Of a stretch of 39,129 bases of DNA, positions 38,647 through 39,129 are shown one piece after another. Within the stretch, counting starts at the first letter, position 1, and every line of letters begins with the position of its first letter. The position numbers were made by a program, and so were the translations under genes. The notes below the pieces were generated by a model that searched no databases, was not told the origin of the DNA, and saw only the letters and a list, made by a program, of their open reading frames with translations. Source of the DNA: an uncultured Clostridia bacterium (GTDB taxonomy: Bacteria > Bacillota > Clostridia > Christensenellales > Borkfalkiaceae); the NCBI GenBank assembly GCA_947627515.1, contig CANQWI010000004.1, forward strand, positions 1 to 39,129, read 5' to 3'.

Positions 38647-38772
38647 ATTTTCGGAAAGGCACCCACGGAGAGCACCCTCCTGTTTTTCAAAAGGATAGCC
38701 GAGACAAGGCCTTTTTATAGCCGTAAGAGCATACCCCTTGAGAGAAGCATTCCGGACTTCTCCCTGTTTTTT

Positions 38773-38802
38773 ATTTTATCACTTTCTTATCGCGCTTGTC
38801 AA
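38773..38802 (-). promoter_or_regulatory. Probable promoter of tRNA-Leu
   Basis: On the minus strand TTGACA (38802-38797), an 18-bp spacer and TAAAAT (38778-38773). The -35 and spacer lie inside the end of the GNAT fragment. The leader to the tRNA is about 120 bases, long for a tRNA; I see no gene in it. Confidence 0.65.
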
Positions 38803-39042
38803 GTAATAGATCTCCTCATCTGTCCAACCTGCGACCCCCTTGTTCATCGTCTGATGGATCGTCGCCTCATGGAGAAACCCACAGCTCTCCATCATCCTTG
38901 GGTACGACGCATTCAATGAGAAAATGCGGGCGCGGATCGCATTCGGATGAATGGCTCTTCTCCTGTATATACCAAGCTGCACTGTCTCCGCGGGCGCAGA
39001 GAGCCTTCCTTTCAAGTTGTTCTCTTTCTTTATCAAAATTTC
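38779..39042 (-). pseudogene. C-terminal fragment of a GNAT acetyltransferase
   Basis: The frame from an in-frame TGA at 39043-39045 down to the TGA at 38779 encodes about 87 residues. The last 55 match the end of a GNAT domain: IHPNAIRARIFSLNASYPR resembles the beta5/acetyl-CoA region and MMESCGFLHEA the conserved (L/M)EKxGF(x)xEG motif. The N-terminal acetyl-CoA loop (R/Q-x-x-G-x-G/A) is missing and upstream sequence in this frame is closed by a stop. A frameshifted or deleted gene is therefore likely, though the rest could lie past the window edge in another frame. Low coding certainty upstream of about 38960. Confidence 0.5.
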
Positions 39043-39045
39043 TCA

Positions 39046-39129
39046 TGCATGCCCCCGCCCGCAACCGCTGATTTTTTATATTTTTCTGCACAAATGGTGT
39101 ATTTCCGACGGATGCCTTCCCGCATATTC
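39046..39129. other. Window end, no gene assigned
   Basis: The last 84 bases contain short open frames on the minus strand but no recognisable product. One frame reads into the window and stops at about 39035, and could be the end of an outside gene; nothing supports that beyond the open frame. Confidence 0.3.

Overview
The window looks like a chromosome segment from a Clostridia-type Firmicute. The support is strong GGAGG ribosome sites, sigma-70-like promoters with 17-bp spacers, tRNAs with encoded CCA ends, an AgrC/LytTR-type two-component system, many Cys-anchored lipoproteins and GC-skewed codon use that produces long antisense open frames. A gut Clostridia lineage such as Christensenellales would fit, but that placement is inference only.

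Positions 1-9300 are mostly housekeeping: the 3' part of a CPA2-type cation/proton antiporter overlapping an aldo/keto reductase; a convergent glmM-glmS pair for UDP-GlcNAc precursor synthesis, with two 13-bp palindromes and a terminator-like hairpin in its leader; glycerol kinase behind a zinc-type macrodomain hydrolase; a small membrane PH-domain protein; and an SDR oxidoreductase.

Positions 9395-33439 form a glycan-degradation region. One minus-strand operon (19179 down to 9395) encodes a large Ig/InlB-repeat lipoprotein, two family 3 glycoside hydrolases with permuted domain order (one soluble-secreted with a Cys-containing C-terminal anchor, one held by membrane segments at both ends) and a small carbohydrate-binding lipoprotein. 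Next to it lies a sensor kinase/LytTR regulator pair (21415 down to 19378). The operon promoter carries two perfect 11-bp direct repeats exactly 21 bp apart just upstream of its -35, the geometry of a LytTR binding site. This is the best candidate regulatory circuit of the window. Beyond tRNA-Ser lies a second minus-strand operon (30023 down to 21834) with a 1090-aa lipoprotein of unknown function and a 1613-aa GH81 endo-beta-1,3-glucanase lipoprotein with several discoidin-like domains. Divergent from it run a CotH-kinase lipoprotein, an SGNH-hydrolase lipoprotein and a type I phosphodiesterase. Together these suggest surface capture and hydrolysis of beta-1,3-glucan: GH81 cuts chains and GH3 enzymes release glucose from the ends.

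Positions 34700-38318 hold a heterodimeric ABC exporter with one degenerate ATP site, driven by a consensus promoter overlapped by inverted repeats. The right end has tRNA-Leu(UAG), several hairpins, an odd triple-palindrome element and a fragment of a GNAT acetyltransferase. No CRISPR array, insertion sequence or origin was seen.
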